In this document: in pieces, positions 13,836 through 20,852 of the stretch
Layout: the number at the start of each line of letters is the position of its first letter
How positions within the stretch are numbered: position 1 is the stretch's first letter
Source: an uncultured Succinivibrio sp.
Lineage (GTDB): Bacteria; Pseudomonadota; Gammaproteobacteria; Enterobacterales; Succinivibrionaceae
Reading direction: 5' to 3'
DNA: 20,852 nt
Assembly: GCA_902772715.1 (NCBI GenBank)
Contig: CACYBT010000206.1
Location: 1 to 20,852 of the forward strand
Notes under the pieces: model-generated
What the model was told of the DNA's origin: nothing
Seen by the model: the letters and a program-made list of their open reading frames with translations, nothing else
The model's database searches: none
Made by a program: the position numbers and the translations under genes

Positions 13836-15221
13836 CTAGTTCTTAAGGTTCTCGCCTATGGCACACAAAGCCTCAGTAATCTTATCCATGTGCATAGCAT
13901 GCGAACCTTTAATTAGAAAACATATTTCGTGGTTCCTTGCAATCAAATCGCGCGTATATTGTACGAGATCTTGACTGTCATTAAAATGTTTGGCAATCCT
14001 AGCCGCGCTTTCACAGGTATACTGCGTTAAAGGCCCCACACATAGAATTTCATCGATATTTTCAAGGGCACACTCTCCAACCTGACGATGCAGCGAAACA
14101 GCCGCATCACCCAACTCTCCCATATCCCCAAAAATCATCACTCTTTTGCCAGGGTAGAGCTTCAAAGTATTGATGGCGGCAATCACAGCATTAAAAGATG
14201 CATTGTAGGCATCATCAATTACAGTAAATCCCTGATATTCCTTGATGGTCAGTCTGCCCCTGAGAGTTCCTGCGCCCCTAAGTCCCTCACATATCGCCTC
14301 GGTACCGGCTCCGCTAATATGGGCAAGCGCTGCGGCTGCAGCGGCATTAAAGGCATTGTGTACTCCTACAGTCTGAAGTTTTACAGGAAACTGCTCCCCA
14401 TTGATACTGAGAGTACAGCAAACCCCGTCACGTCTGTCATCAATATCACTTATCCTCACGAGGGAGTTTTCGCTAGTACCGAATGTAAACAGTTTACCCA
14501 TCCTGAATGCGGAACGATAATCGCTCTCCCAGCGTGCATAGTATTTGCTGTCATAGGGGACAACTGCTGTACCACCTCGTGACAGAACGCTCTCTAAAAT
14601 TTCGCTTTTTCCTTTATATACTCCGTCATAAGATCCAAAGCCTTCAATGTGAGCCTCCCCAACATTATTGATAAGAGCCGTGTCAGCACGCACAAACTCA
14701 CAGGTATGGGCAATATCAAACAAATGACTTGCCCCCTGTTCAATAACCGCATAATCGTAACTGTCATCTAAACGCAGTAAGGTCTTAGGCACGCCCACAT
14801 CATTGTTAAAGTTTCCTTCAGTACAAAGACTTTTGCCGCATTTTTGCAAAATTGCATGAGTAAATTCCTTTACAGTTGTTTTTCCACAGGAACCTGTAAG
14901 ACTGGCAATTTTGGCGTGACATTGACGTCTTACCAGAAGACCGCAGTATCCGTATGCCTCAAGTGTACTATGGGTATAGATGACACTTGTGCGTGCTTCA
15001 ATATGCTGCGGTAAGGGTTTTTCGCTTAAAACCGCACATGCACCGCCATCAAGTGCCTTTTCGATAAAATCATGTCCATCAAAGCGTTCACCCTTAAGTG
15101 CCACAAACAAAGCGTCTTTGGTATTTCGAGAATCGGTACTGACTTCTGTAATCGTCATGTCCTGACCCTTTAACACGTAATTTCCAAGAGTGGACAGATC
15201 TTTTAGTGTAAAGCTAATCAT
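13836..15221 (-). CDS. murF: UDP-MurNAc-tripeptide--D-alanyl-D-alanine ligase MurF
   Basis: Cytoplasmic ligase that adds the D-Ala-D-Ala dipeptide to complete the UDP-MurNAc-pentapeptide. Residues 26-50 (VSTDSRNTKDALFVALKG...DGH) form the substrate domain; the ATP loop is LTGSCGKTTVKEF at 108-120; NNDVGVPKTLL, VIEQGASHLFDI and DDAYNASFNAV are MurF signatures. Length 461 against 452 in E. coli. Its ATG overlaps the end of murE by 8 nt, which suggests translational coupling. Its dipeptide substrate would come from a Ddl ligase, which must be encoded elsewhere because none is in this cluster. Confidence 0.97.
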   Translation of the reverse strand: MISFTLKDLSTLGNYVLKGQDMTITEVSTDSRNTKDALFVALKGERFDGHDFIEKALDGGACAVLSEKPLPQHIEARTSVIYTHSTLEAYGYCGLLVRRQCHAKIASLTGSCGKTTVKEFTHAILQKCGKSLCTEGNFNNDVGVPKTLLRLDDSYDYAVIEQGASHLFDIAHTCEFVRADTALINNVGEAHIEGFGSYDGVYKGKSEILESVLSRGGTAVVPYDSKYYARWESDYRSAFRMGKLFTFGTSENSLVRISDIDDRRDGVCCTLSINGEQFPVKLQTVGVHNAFNAAAAAALAHISGAGTEAICEGLRGAGTLRGRLTIKEYQGFTVIDDAYNASFNAVIAAINTLKLYPGKRVMIFGDMGELGDAAVSLHRQVGECALENIDEILCVGPLTQYTCESAARIAKHFNDSQDLVQYTRDLIARNHEICFLIKGSHAMHMDKITEALCAIGENLKN

Positions 15222-16719
15222 GTGTTTCTCCTAGTAACTGCATTGCCTCTTCTCGGTCGGAGAAATGGATGGTTTTATCCTTAAAAATCTGATAGTCCTC
15301 ATGTCCTTTGCCGGCAATCACTACACAATCATTGACATTGGCCTCATCAAAGGCATAGACAATTGCCTTATGTCTATCGGCAATCCGCACGTAGTTGCTG
15401 GACTCGGCACTAATGCCTCTTTCCATATCATCAAGGATCTTTTCGGGATCTTCAGTACGTGGGTTGTCGGAAGTAAAAACCACCAGATCAGAATAAACCG
15501 AAGCCTTAATTGCCATAATCGGACGCTTACCTTTGTCACGATCGCCGCCGCAGCCGATGACACATATGATTTTGCCATCAGGATGATGTTCTCTTACTCC
15601 CTTAAGGAGTTTTTCCACACCGTCAGGTGTATGAGCATAATCCACAACAATATGCGGTTTTCCTTCTTTGGCAAAACACTCAATTCTGCCTTCTACCGCC
15701 TTAAGGTTAGGGGCATAATCAAGGAGACTATCCATTGGGAAACCCAAAGACAGCATCACCGACAGAGCACAGGCAAAATTTTCAGCATTAAAGGCGCCCA
15801 AAAGACCTATTGTGCACTTGCCGTTTCCGTAGGTGGACTCAATTTCCATGCTGATGCCATTAGGTTTAAACTGCATCGAACGCACCCACAAAAATTGATT
15901 GAAAAACACGGAACTAGAATTATTGAAAAAATTCTGATCAGTGCTATAGACAATAGTTTTAGGAAAAATACTTGCGAAATGATAGCCGACCTCATCATCA
16001 ACATTGATGGAAAGAGGCTTATCCTCAACCATTCTTAAGAATGATTCCTTGGCATTGGCATAATTCTCCATAGTTTTATGGTAATCAAGGTGATCACGTG
16101 ACAGATTTGTATATGCGCCTGCCGCAAAGGTACAGCCATTGAGCCTTCCTTCACAGACACCAATAGAGGAAACCTCTAAAACCGCATATCTTGCACCTTC
16201 GGCAAGCAATTCGCTTAAGGTTTTCTGGAGAATAACTTCATCTAAGGTCGTATTGGAACTCTTTTTTAAATTTGGCAAAAAGCCATACCCTAATGTCCCT
16301 AAAACCGCACACTTTATGTGAAATTTGTTAGTAAGCCACTGCGCAATTAGCTGTGTTGTGGTACTTTTACCATTAGTACCTGTCACGCCAATGAGTTTTA
16401 GGTTCTTGCTAGGTTCATCATAAAACCATGAGGCAAAGGCCCCGAGAGATTTTTTCCCTGGAATTTTAATAAAAGGGATGGCTACGCTTTTTAACACCTC
16501 ATCTTTAGGAACGTTATCCTCAGGATATAAAACGGCAACTGCTCCGTTTTGCGCGGCATTTTTCACATACTCAAGACCATTTACATGCGTCCCCTTTTTG
16601 GCAATAAAAAGTGTGCCTGTGCTGACTAATCTTGAGTCTATGGCAAGATCAGTAACCTCAGCATTACTGTCTAGGTCTTTACAGCCTATATACTTGCAGA
16701 TGTCTTTTAATGTTTTCAT
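15214..16719 (-). CDS. murE: UDP-MurNAc-L-Ala-D-Glu--meso-2,6-diaminopimelate ligase MurE
   Basis: Cytoplasmic ligase adding the third stem residue. The ATP loop GVTGTNGKSTTTQ is at 111-123; a Lys at position 224 (NAKESF) corresponds to the carbamylated Lys; and the motif DNPR at 418-421 (SDNPRTEDPE) specifies meso-diaminopimelate rather than lysine, as expected for a Gram-negative cell wall. GKGHEDYQ near the end is another family signature. Length 501 against 495 in E. coli. It starts 12 nt after ftsI and overlaps murF by 8 nt. Confidence 0.97.
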   Translation of the reverse strand: MKTLKDICKYIGCKDLDSNAEVTDLAIDSRLVSTGTLFIAKKGTHVNGLEYVKNAAQNGAVAVLYPEDNVPKDEVLKSVAIPFIKIPGKKSLGAFASWFYDEPSKNLKLIGVTGTNGKSTTTQLIAQWLTNKFHIKCAVLGTLGYGFLPNLKKSSNTTLDEVILQKTLSELLAEGARYAVLEVSSIGVCEGRLNGCTFAAGAYTNLSRDHLDYHKTMENYANAKESFLRMVEDKPLSINVDDEVGYHFASIFPKTIVYSTDQNFFNNSSSVFFNQFLWVRSMQFKPNGISMEIESTYGNGKCTIGLLGAFNAENFACALSVMLSLGFPMDSLLDYAPNLKAVEGRIECFAKEGKPHIVVDYAHTPDGVEKLLKGVREHHPDGKIICVIGCGGDRDKGKRPIMAIKASVYSDLVVFTSDNPRTEDPEKILDDMERGISAESSNYVRIADRHKAIVYAFDEANVNDCVVIAGKGHEDYQIFKDKTIHFSDREEAMQLLGETHD

Positions 16720-16731
16720 GTTCTAACCTAT

Positions 16732-18435
16732 CTATTTTGCATCAGTCAGAGGATTATCCGGCTTAATATTATATAGTTGCAGTGCTCTGGCCATAATTTC
16801 ACTAAAAGCAGGACCTGAGACAACACCACCATAGAATTTGCCTGCCTTAGGCCTATTTACTACCACTACCAATGAAAAACGTGGATTTGAAATTGGTGCA
16901 AAACCGGCAAAGGTAGCGACATAACTGTCCCCGTATCCACCCTTTGTTGCAACTTTTGCGGTTCCGGTTTTACCTGCAACCCGGTAACGGTCAATGGCGG
17001 CCTTACCGCCTGTTCCCGCGCTCACCACTGATTCAAGTGCATTTTTCATGCGCTCTACCTCCTTTTGTGAAGCAACTGGTTCAGGTTCCGGCACCTTGGA
17101 TAAGCGCAAAATGGAGGCTTTATATCTAAATCCGCCATTGGCTATGGTCGCATAGGCAGAGGCTAACTGTAAATTAGTTACAGCCATGCCGTAGCCAAAA
17201 CCCAAGGTGGCCTTATCAATATCAGCCCAGAACTTACGATTTTCGTTAAGTTTGCCTGAGCTCTCCCCCACAAGACCAGAGCCACTCTTCTGACCAAAGC
17301 CAAATCTGTCCAGAACCTGTAAAATTTTCTGCGGACCGATACGCATTGCCAGATGAGCCATACCCGTATTCGAGGAAAATTTAATAATATCTGCAATTGT
17401 TCCCTCATTCATGGCATGGGAATCTTTGACCATTTTTCCATCCACCACAAAAGGCCTACAGTTTATGACTTCACGCCAGTTAGTAGCCTTTGCCTCTAAT
17501 GCTGCAAGGGCAACAATCGGCTTCATGGTTGAACCAGGCTCAAAAATATCAGAAATAGCGCGGTTTCTAGCATTTGAAAGGTCGATATTTCCACGTTCAT
17601 TAGGATCAAAGGATGGGTAATTGACGAGACTTAAAATCTCGCCACTCTTTACATCCATGAGTATTGCCATACCACTGTCTGCATCATTCTCATCTACCGT
17701 ATTCTTGATACAAGAATAGGCTATCTCCTGCAGACGATTATCAATACTTAAAACTAAGTTCCCGCCATTGGCACCTTTTTGCAAGGTTGCCAGATTTTCC
17801 ACAATATGATCATAACGGTCCTTTTTGGCCACACGAGTTGAACGTATTGCTGTAAGATAGTTGTTAAAAGACTGCTCAACACCATATACTCCCACACCTT
17901 CACCGTTTAGGAAGCCTATAAGGGCTGAATTCATTTCCCCTGTTGGATAATGGCGACGATAGGTATCTGTGAGAATCAGGCCATCCTTGGCAATTTTCTT
18001 AAGTTTATTGGCAAGTTTAAGATCAAGATAATGCTTTAAATGCACAAAACGTTTGGCAGGATCAGCGGTTCTTTTGTAGAGCAGGTTAAGATCAAGCTGC
18101 AGAATATCTGCAATTTGCTGCATCTTCTTTTTATCCTGATAAATACCAAGTTCATGCAGTCTTAAAGGATCAGCGTCCACTGATTTGACAGGAACGGAAA
18201 TAGCCAGGATCTTACCGTTACGATCAGTAATAAGGCCCCGTGGCGGCTCATAATTGTAATTACGTAAAACTCTAGCATTACCTTCAGCAATTAGTTTTTC
18301 AGGATAAAGGATCTGGATCCACAGTAATCTGCCTATAAGCAGTGCCATAAAGAGAACCACTGCAAAATACACAGAATATATTCTAAATTTACTTATTTGG
18401 AGACGGTTGGTCCCCTCTTCGTGGATTAACGCCAT
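16732..18435 (-). CDS. ftsI: Septal transpeptidase FtsI (penicillin-binding protein 3)
   Basis: Class B penicillin-binding protein that crosslinks septal peptidoglycan with FtsW. A short cytoplasmic tail precedes a membrane anchor at about 20-42; the pedestal begins with YEPPRGLITDRNGKIL (62-77). Active-site motifs are the nucleophile block GSTMK (Ser302), SSN at 354-356, and KTGTAK starting at 489; these positions are each five residues below those of E. coli PBP3, and the spacing is the same. Length 567 against 588; the C-terminus is not extended. It starts 2 nt after ftsL. Beta-lactams would target it. Confidence 0.97.
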   Translation of the reverse strand: MALIHEEGTNRLQISKFRIYSVYFAVVLFMALLIGRLLWIQILYPEKLIAEGNARVLRNYNYEPPRGLITDRNGKILAISVPVKSVDADPLRLHELGIYQDKKKMQQIADILQLDLNLLYKRTADPAKRFVHLKHYLDLKLANKLKKIAKDGLILTDTYRRHYPTGEMNSALIGFLNGEGVGVYGVEQSFNNYLTAIRSTRVAKKDRYDHIVENLATLQKGANGGNLVLSIDNRLQEIAYSCIKNTVDENDADSGMAILMDVKSGEILSLVNYPSFDPNERGNIDLSNARNRAISDIFEPGSTMKPIVALAALEAKATNWREVINCRPFVVDGKMVKDSHAMNEGTIADIIKFSSNTGMAHLAMRIGPQKILQVLDRFGFGQKSGSGLVGESSGKLNENRKFWADIDKATLGFGYGMAVTNLQLASAYATIANGGFRYKASILRLSKVPEPEPVASQKEVERMKNALESVVSAGTGGKAAIDRYRVAGKTGTAKVATKGGYGDSYVATFAGFAPISNPRFSLVVVVNRPKAGKFYGGVVSGPAFSEIMARALQLYNIKPDNPLTDAK

Positions 18436-18437
18436 AC

Positions 18438-19028
18438 TTATCTTAAATCAATAACAATCTCGTTCTCTGTTTTGGGTTGAATCATGCCTAAGTTGTTGCT
18501 GGCTGACTGCCTAATATTTGAGTACTCAGTTAAAATTTCACGTTCTGATAACAGCGCCAGCCATTCCTTATGCATAAGTTCATTCTTTCTCACTGCTTCG
18601 TTGTACATAATGGTAACTTCTCTTGTTTCTTGGACCAAAATAACCTTGTAAACACAGAGTACACAGATAATGAGAATGAGACTGTAGGTTATGCAGTTGG
18701 CTAAGACATCTCGCATGATAGTCTTGACGAGAGGGAGTGGGTCCTTCTTTTCAAAATGATGAAGTTCAATAGACTTTAAGGTTTCCTCAGAGATATCTTC
18801 CTCAAACTTCACCTTATTCTCAAGATGAACAATACGATCCTCTGTAACCTTTTTGATTACCTTGATGGAATTGGCATAGGGATTGTCAACCTTAGGAGCG
18901 GATAGCTGCTCAAAGGTTTTCTTCTTTTTATAATAGGATCTGTCACCAAATTTTGGCTCGTTATCCTCTTCACTTAATGGAACTAAGGAATCTTCATCGA
19001 TTTTCCTTAGAGCATTGGATTGTTGCAT
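18438..19028 (-). CDS. ftsL: Cell division protein FtsL with long cytoplasmic N-terminus
   Basis: Bitopic membrane protein that forms a coiled coil with FtsB and activates FtsWI. The last 90 residues fit the family: a membrane helix (ITYSLILIICVLCVYKVIL, about 113-131), then a periplasmic coiled coil, then LMHKEWLALLSEREILTEYSNIRQSA..., which parallels E. coli FtsL around EWRNLILEENALGDHSRVE. Unusual is a charged cytoplasmic region of about 105 residues, rich in Lys and Glu, where E. coli has about 35; total length 196 against 121. The ATG follows the rsmH stop directly (TAAATG) and the gene ends 2 nt before ftsI, so the long form is probably what is translated. Identification rests on position and the C-terminal half. 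Confidence 0.88.
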   Translation of the reverse strand: MQQSNALRKIDEDSLVPLSEEDNEPKFGDRSYYKKKKTFEQLSAPKVDNPYANSIKVIKKVTEDRIVHLENKVKFEEDISEETLKSIELHHFEKKDPLPLVKTIMRDVLANCITYSLILIICVLCVYKVILVQETREVTIMYNEAVRKNELMHKEWLALLSEREILTEYSNIRQSASNNLGMIQPKTENEIVIDLR

Positions 19029-19979
19029 TTACACTTGCCTCTTAAGCCTAGAGCATATTCTAAGCGTAGCACTGCGTGCTCTTATATTTATGCTTGTTTC
19101 TAAAGGAGTGGCCTTAATTGGTCCTCCTACTGGCTCCACTTTTGCTGTAGCAAGTCTTATTCTTTCTGTTTCTTCATAAGTGACAGGCAATCCGTTTGGT
19201 ATTGTCTGTCCTTTATTATTGGTTTTAATAAAATTCTTTACAATACGATCTTCTAGAGAATGAAAACTTATCACTAAAAGTCGTCCTTCATCGGCTAACA
19301 CATCAAGACTGTCATCCAAGGCTGTCCTCAATTCGTCCAATTCGGCATTGACGGCTATACGTAAGGCCTGAAAGCAACGCGTTGCCTTGTTTTTGGGAGT
19401 CGGTTTACCTCCGATGACGCTTTTTATAAAATTTGCAAGTTCAAGAGTTGAAGTAAACTCCTTATCCTCTCTTCTTCTGACTATCGATGAAGCCACCTTT
19501 GCTGCAAAATTTTCTTCTCCGTAAACTTTGAAAATATATGTAAGGTCTTCTTTGCTATAGGTATTTACAATGGTCTTTGCATCTAGTTTGGCACTTTTAT
19601 CCATCCTCATATCCAAAGGTCCATCCTTATCAAAAGAAAAGCCCCTTTGCGGATCATCAATCTGAGGCGAGGAAATACCGATATCCATCAGAATACCGTC
19701 AACTTTACCCGTTAACCCATACTCATCACATACGCTTTTCATTCTGGAAAAAGGGGTATGTATTATCTGAAATCTTTCATCAGTAATCTTTTGGGCAGCC
19801 TCAACGGCCTGCAGGTCGCGGTCAAATGCCACCAACCTTCCATGTTTACCTAAACGTTTGAGGATTTCTCGTGAATGGCCTCCTCTGCCGAAAGTCGCAT
19901 CCAGATAGATCCCTTCAGGCTTTATAGCCAGGCCTTCAATAACCTCATTTAAAAGAACTGGGATATGTGTATATACCAT
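19029..19979 (-). CDS. rsmH: 16S rRNA (cytosine(1402)-N(4))-methyltransferase RsmH
   Basis: SAM-dependent enzyme (formerly MraW) that N4-methylates C1402 in the P site of 16S rRNA. N-terminal THIPVLLNEVIEGL, the SAM motif YLDATFGRGGHSREIL (25-40), LVAFDRD, VDGILMDIGISSPQID, RGFSFDKDGPLDMRMD and the C-terminal FHSLEDRIVKNF are all standard. Length 316 against 313 in E. coli. It starts 11 nt after mraZ and abuts ftsL with no gap, consistent with cotranscription. Confidence 0.97.
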   Translation of the reverse strand: MVYTHIPVLLNEVIEGLAIKPEGIYLDATFGRGGHSREILKRLGKHGRLVAFDRDLQAVEAAQKITDERFQIIHTPFSRMKSVCDEYGLTGKVDGILMDIGISSPQIDDPQRGFSFDKDGPLDMRMDKSAKLDAKTIVNTYSKEDLTYIFKVYGEENFAAKVASSIVRRREDKEFTSTLELANFIKSVIGGKPTPKNKATRCFQALRIAVNAELDELRTALDDSLDVLADEGRLLVISFHSLEDRIVKNFIKTNNKGQTIPNGLPVTYEETERIRLATAKVEPVGGPIKATPLETSINIRARSATLRICSRLKRQV

Positions 19980-19990
19980 TTAAAAATTCA

Positions 19991-20473
19991 CTACAGCCTG
20001 ATGTTTTTTAACATGCTGTTACTATCTATAGCATTACATGCTTTTTCTAACATCAGCTGATCCTGCTTACGCTGTGCCTCAAAATTATGCTCAGACCATA
20101 ACTCAAACTTATTATTAAACCCAATAAGGTAGGCTTTCTTATCTAGTTCAGCCAGATTCCTAAGTTCAGGAGGAATTACTACTCTGTTCTGTGCATCTAA
20201 TTTAACAAACACAGCACTGCCTAAAATCACTCTTTGTACGGTGCGTGTCAGCGGATCTGCAATATTAGGAATATCCCCTAACGATGCAACCACACTTTCC
20301 CATTCATAATTAAGATAAACCCAAAGGCATTTATCAAAAAGCGAACGGGTAATAACTATCTGATTATCCGAATTTTCTAAAACGACATCGCGGTAACGAG
20401 CAGGCATAATGAACCTACCTTTGTTATCAAGGCTCAATTCATTAGTTCCACTTAAGAGTACACCGTCAAACAT
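19991..20473 (-). CDS. mraZ: Transcriptional regulator MraZ
   Basis: DNA-binding ring-shaped protein with two SpoVT/AbrB-type swapped-hairpin domains, first gene of the dcw operon and its repressor in E. coli. The two repeats are visible: LDNKGRFIMPARYRDVV near 15-31 and LDAQNRVVIPPELRNLA near 90-106. Length 160 against 152 in E. coli. The start at 20473 keeps FDGVLLSGTNELSLD before the first repeat, slightly longer than usual, and the ribosome site is weak (GGA about 12 nt upstream). Three TGGAN repeats just upstream are its likely own operator. Confidence 0.95.
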   Translation of the reverse strand: MFDGVLLSGTNELSLDNKGRFIMPARYRDVVLENSDNQIVITRSLFDKCLWVYLNYEWESVVASLGDIPNIADPLTRTVQRVILGSAVFVKLDAQNRVVIPPELRNLAELDKKAYLIGFNNKFELWSEHNFEAQRKQDQLMLEKACNAIDSNSMLKNIRL

Positions 20474-20483
20474 CGACTAGAAT

Positions 20484-20508
20484 TTCCACAATTCTCCACT
20501 TTTATCCA
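20484..20508 (-). promoter_or_regulatory. MraZ operator: three TGGAN direct repeats
   Basis: On the minus strand TGGAT (20508-20504), TGGAG (20498-20494) and TGGAA (20488-20484) are separated by exactly 5 nt each, a 10-nt period. Known: E. coli MraZ binds three TGGGN repeats with 5-nt spacers at its own promoter. Here the fourth base is A in all three. The array begins 2 nt after the -10 element and its last repeat covers the only candidate ribosome site, so bound MraZ would block transcription start. Confidence 0.8.
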
Positions 20509-20510
20509 TA

Positions 20511-20538
20511 AGTTTATCAAAAATTAATCATTTTTCAA
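20511..20538 (-). promoter_or_regulatory. Promoter of the mraZ-led dcw operon
   Basis: TTGAAA (20538-20533), a 16-nt spacer and TAAACT (20516-20511) match sigma-70 at five and four of six positions. The start site would fall near 20504, inside the first MraZ box, leaving a leader of about 30 nt. No other strong promoter is seen in the nine-gene run down to murG, so this probably drives most of the cluster. Confidence 0.55.
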
Positions 20539-20852
20539 GAATTACCATGATGTAAGCTATAAGTTATGTTTTATATGTTCTTTCGTATGTCATAAACAAA
20601 TTCATAAATTTGAGATAAATCTTAGAGTTAAGAATGAGTTAGGGGAAAAGGGTAGTGCTGAAGAAAAATCGGCTTGTCTTCTTTGGTGAATAGTGGCCAT
20701 TATTCATCCATCATCTGAGGATTTTCTTAGGAGCAACAGAAAAATTTACATGATAGGAGACGGAGTAAATTAAAGAAATCGCAATTTCTAGAACTATAGT
20801 TCTAGTTTCTTAGATCTAACTCATTATATCAAGCTATTCGTATAAACGCAGA
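20539..20852. other. Upstream non-coding region of the dcw operon
   Basis: About 310 AT-rich bases with no ORF of note on either strand. It contains an 18-bp perfect palindrome at 20788-20805 and, beside it, a small GAAAT/ATTTC hairpin (minus strand). A TATAAT occurs on the minus strand at 20828-20823 without a matching -35. The next upstream gene lies beyond the window. Confidence 0.5.
20788..20805. repeat. 18-bp perfect palindrome upstream of mraZ
   Basis: CTAGAACTATAGTTCTAG reads the same on both strands. It could be a dimeric regulator site or, with the neighbouring hairpin and weak T-rich tail on the minus strand, part of a terminator of an upstream gene. No regulator match is recognised. 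Confidence 0.4.

Noticed and set aside
14088..14582. 164-codon plus-strand ORF antisense to murF
   Set aside because: Shadow of murF, no ribosome site or protein-like motif.
15265..16038. 257-codon plus-strand ORF antisense to murE
   Set aside because: It lies wholly opposite a well-supported murE and its translation has no recognisable domain; a shadow frame.
1..20852. CRISPR array, tRNA, rRNA or prophage genes
   Set aside because: No regularly spaced repeats, no tRNA-like cloverleaf with conserved T-loop, and no phage or rRNA sequence were seen.

Overview
The window is dominated by a complete, uninterrupted division and cell-wall (dcw) cluster, all on the minus strand, read from about 20.5 kb down to 2.9 kb: mraZ, rsmH, ftsL, ftsI, murE, murF, mraY, murD, ftsW, murG, murC, ftsQ, ftsA, ftsZ. 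Gene order, the ftsL-type leucine-zipper protein, FtsQ and FtsA sequence details and the meso-diaminopimelate signature of MurE all point to a Gammaproteobacterium. The fairly AT-rich composition and the type III secretion relics suggest, tentatively, the Aeromonadales/Succinivibrionaceae; that placement is inference and no rRNA or other marker is present.

The first nine genes are packed as one operon (gaps of -8 to 62 nt) behind a promoter that carries three evenly spaced TGGAN repeats, the expected autoregulatory operator of MraZ. The cluster makes the soluble peptidoglycan precursors (MurC to MurF), the lipid intermediates (MraY, MurG), the septal synthase pair (FtsW, FtsI) and the divisome scaffold (FtsL, FtsQ, FtsA, FtsZ). 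Two departures from the usual enterobacterial layout stand out: no ddl (D-Ala-D-Ala ligase) between murC and ftsQ, and ftsA and ftsZ separated by about 1.08 kb instead of being nearly contiguous.

The ftsA-ftsZ gap holds a decayed IS200/IS605 tyrosine (Y1/HUH) transposase gene on the plus strand, its right-end hairpin region abutting the end of ftsA, a minus-strand Rho-independent terminator, unrecognised decayed coding fragments and a possible ftsZ promoter. A second, similar right-end-like sequence abuts the end of ftsZ.

Downstream of ftsZ (1 to 2.86 kb) lies a graveyard of what looks like a type III secretion locus on the minus strand: a calpain-like cysteine protease gene with two single-base deletions, an LcrH/SycD-type class II chaperone gene with two in-frame stops and a frameshift, and, directly after it, a translocator-like hydrophobic protein gene with two in-frame stops and a frameshift, running off the window edge. 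Each can be read through as a sensible protein once the lesions are repaired. Between the protease gene and ftsZ is a block of five perfect hairpins followed by a hairpin that contains the protease gene's ribosome binding site; it may be an RNA element.
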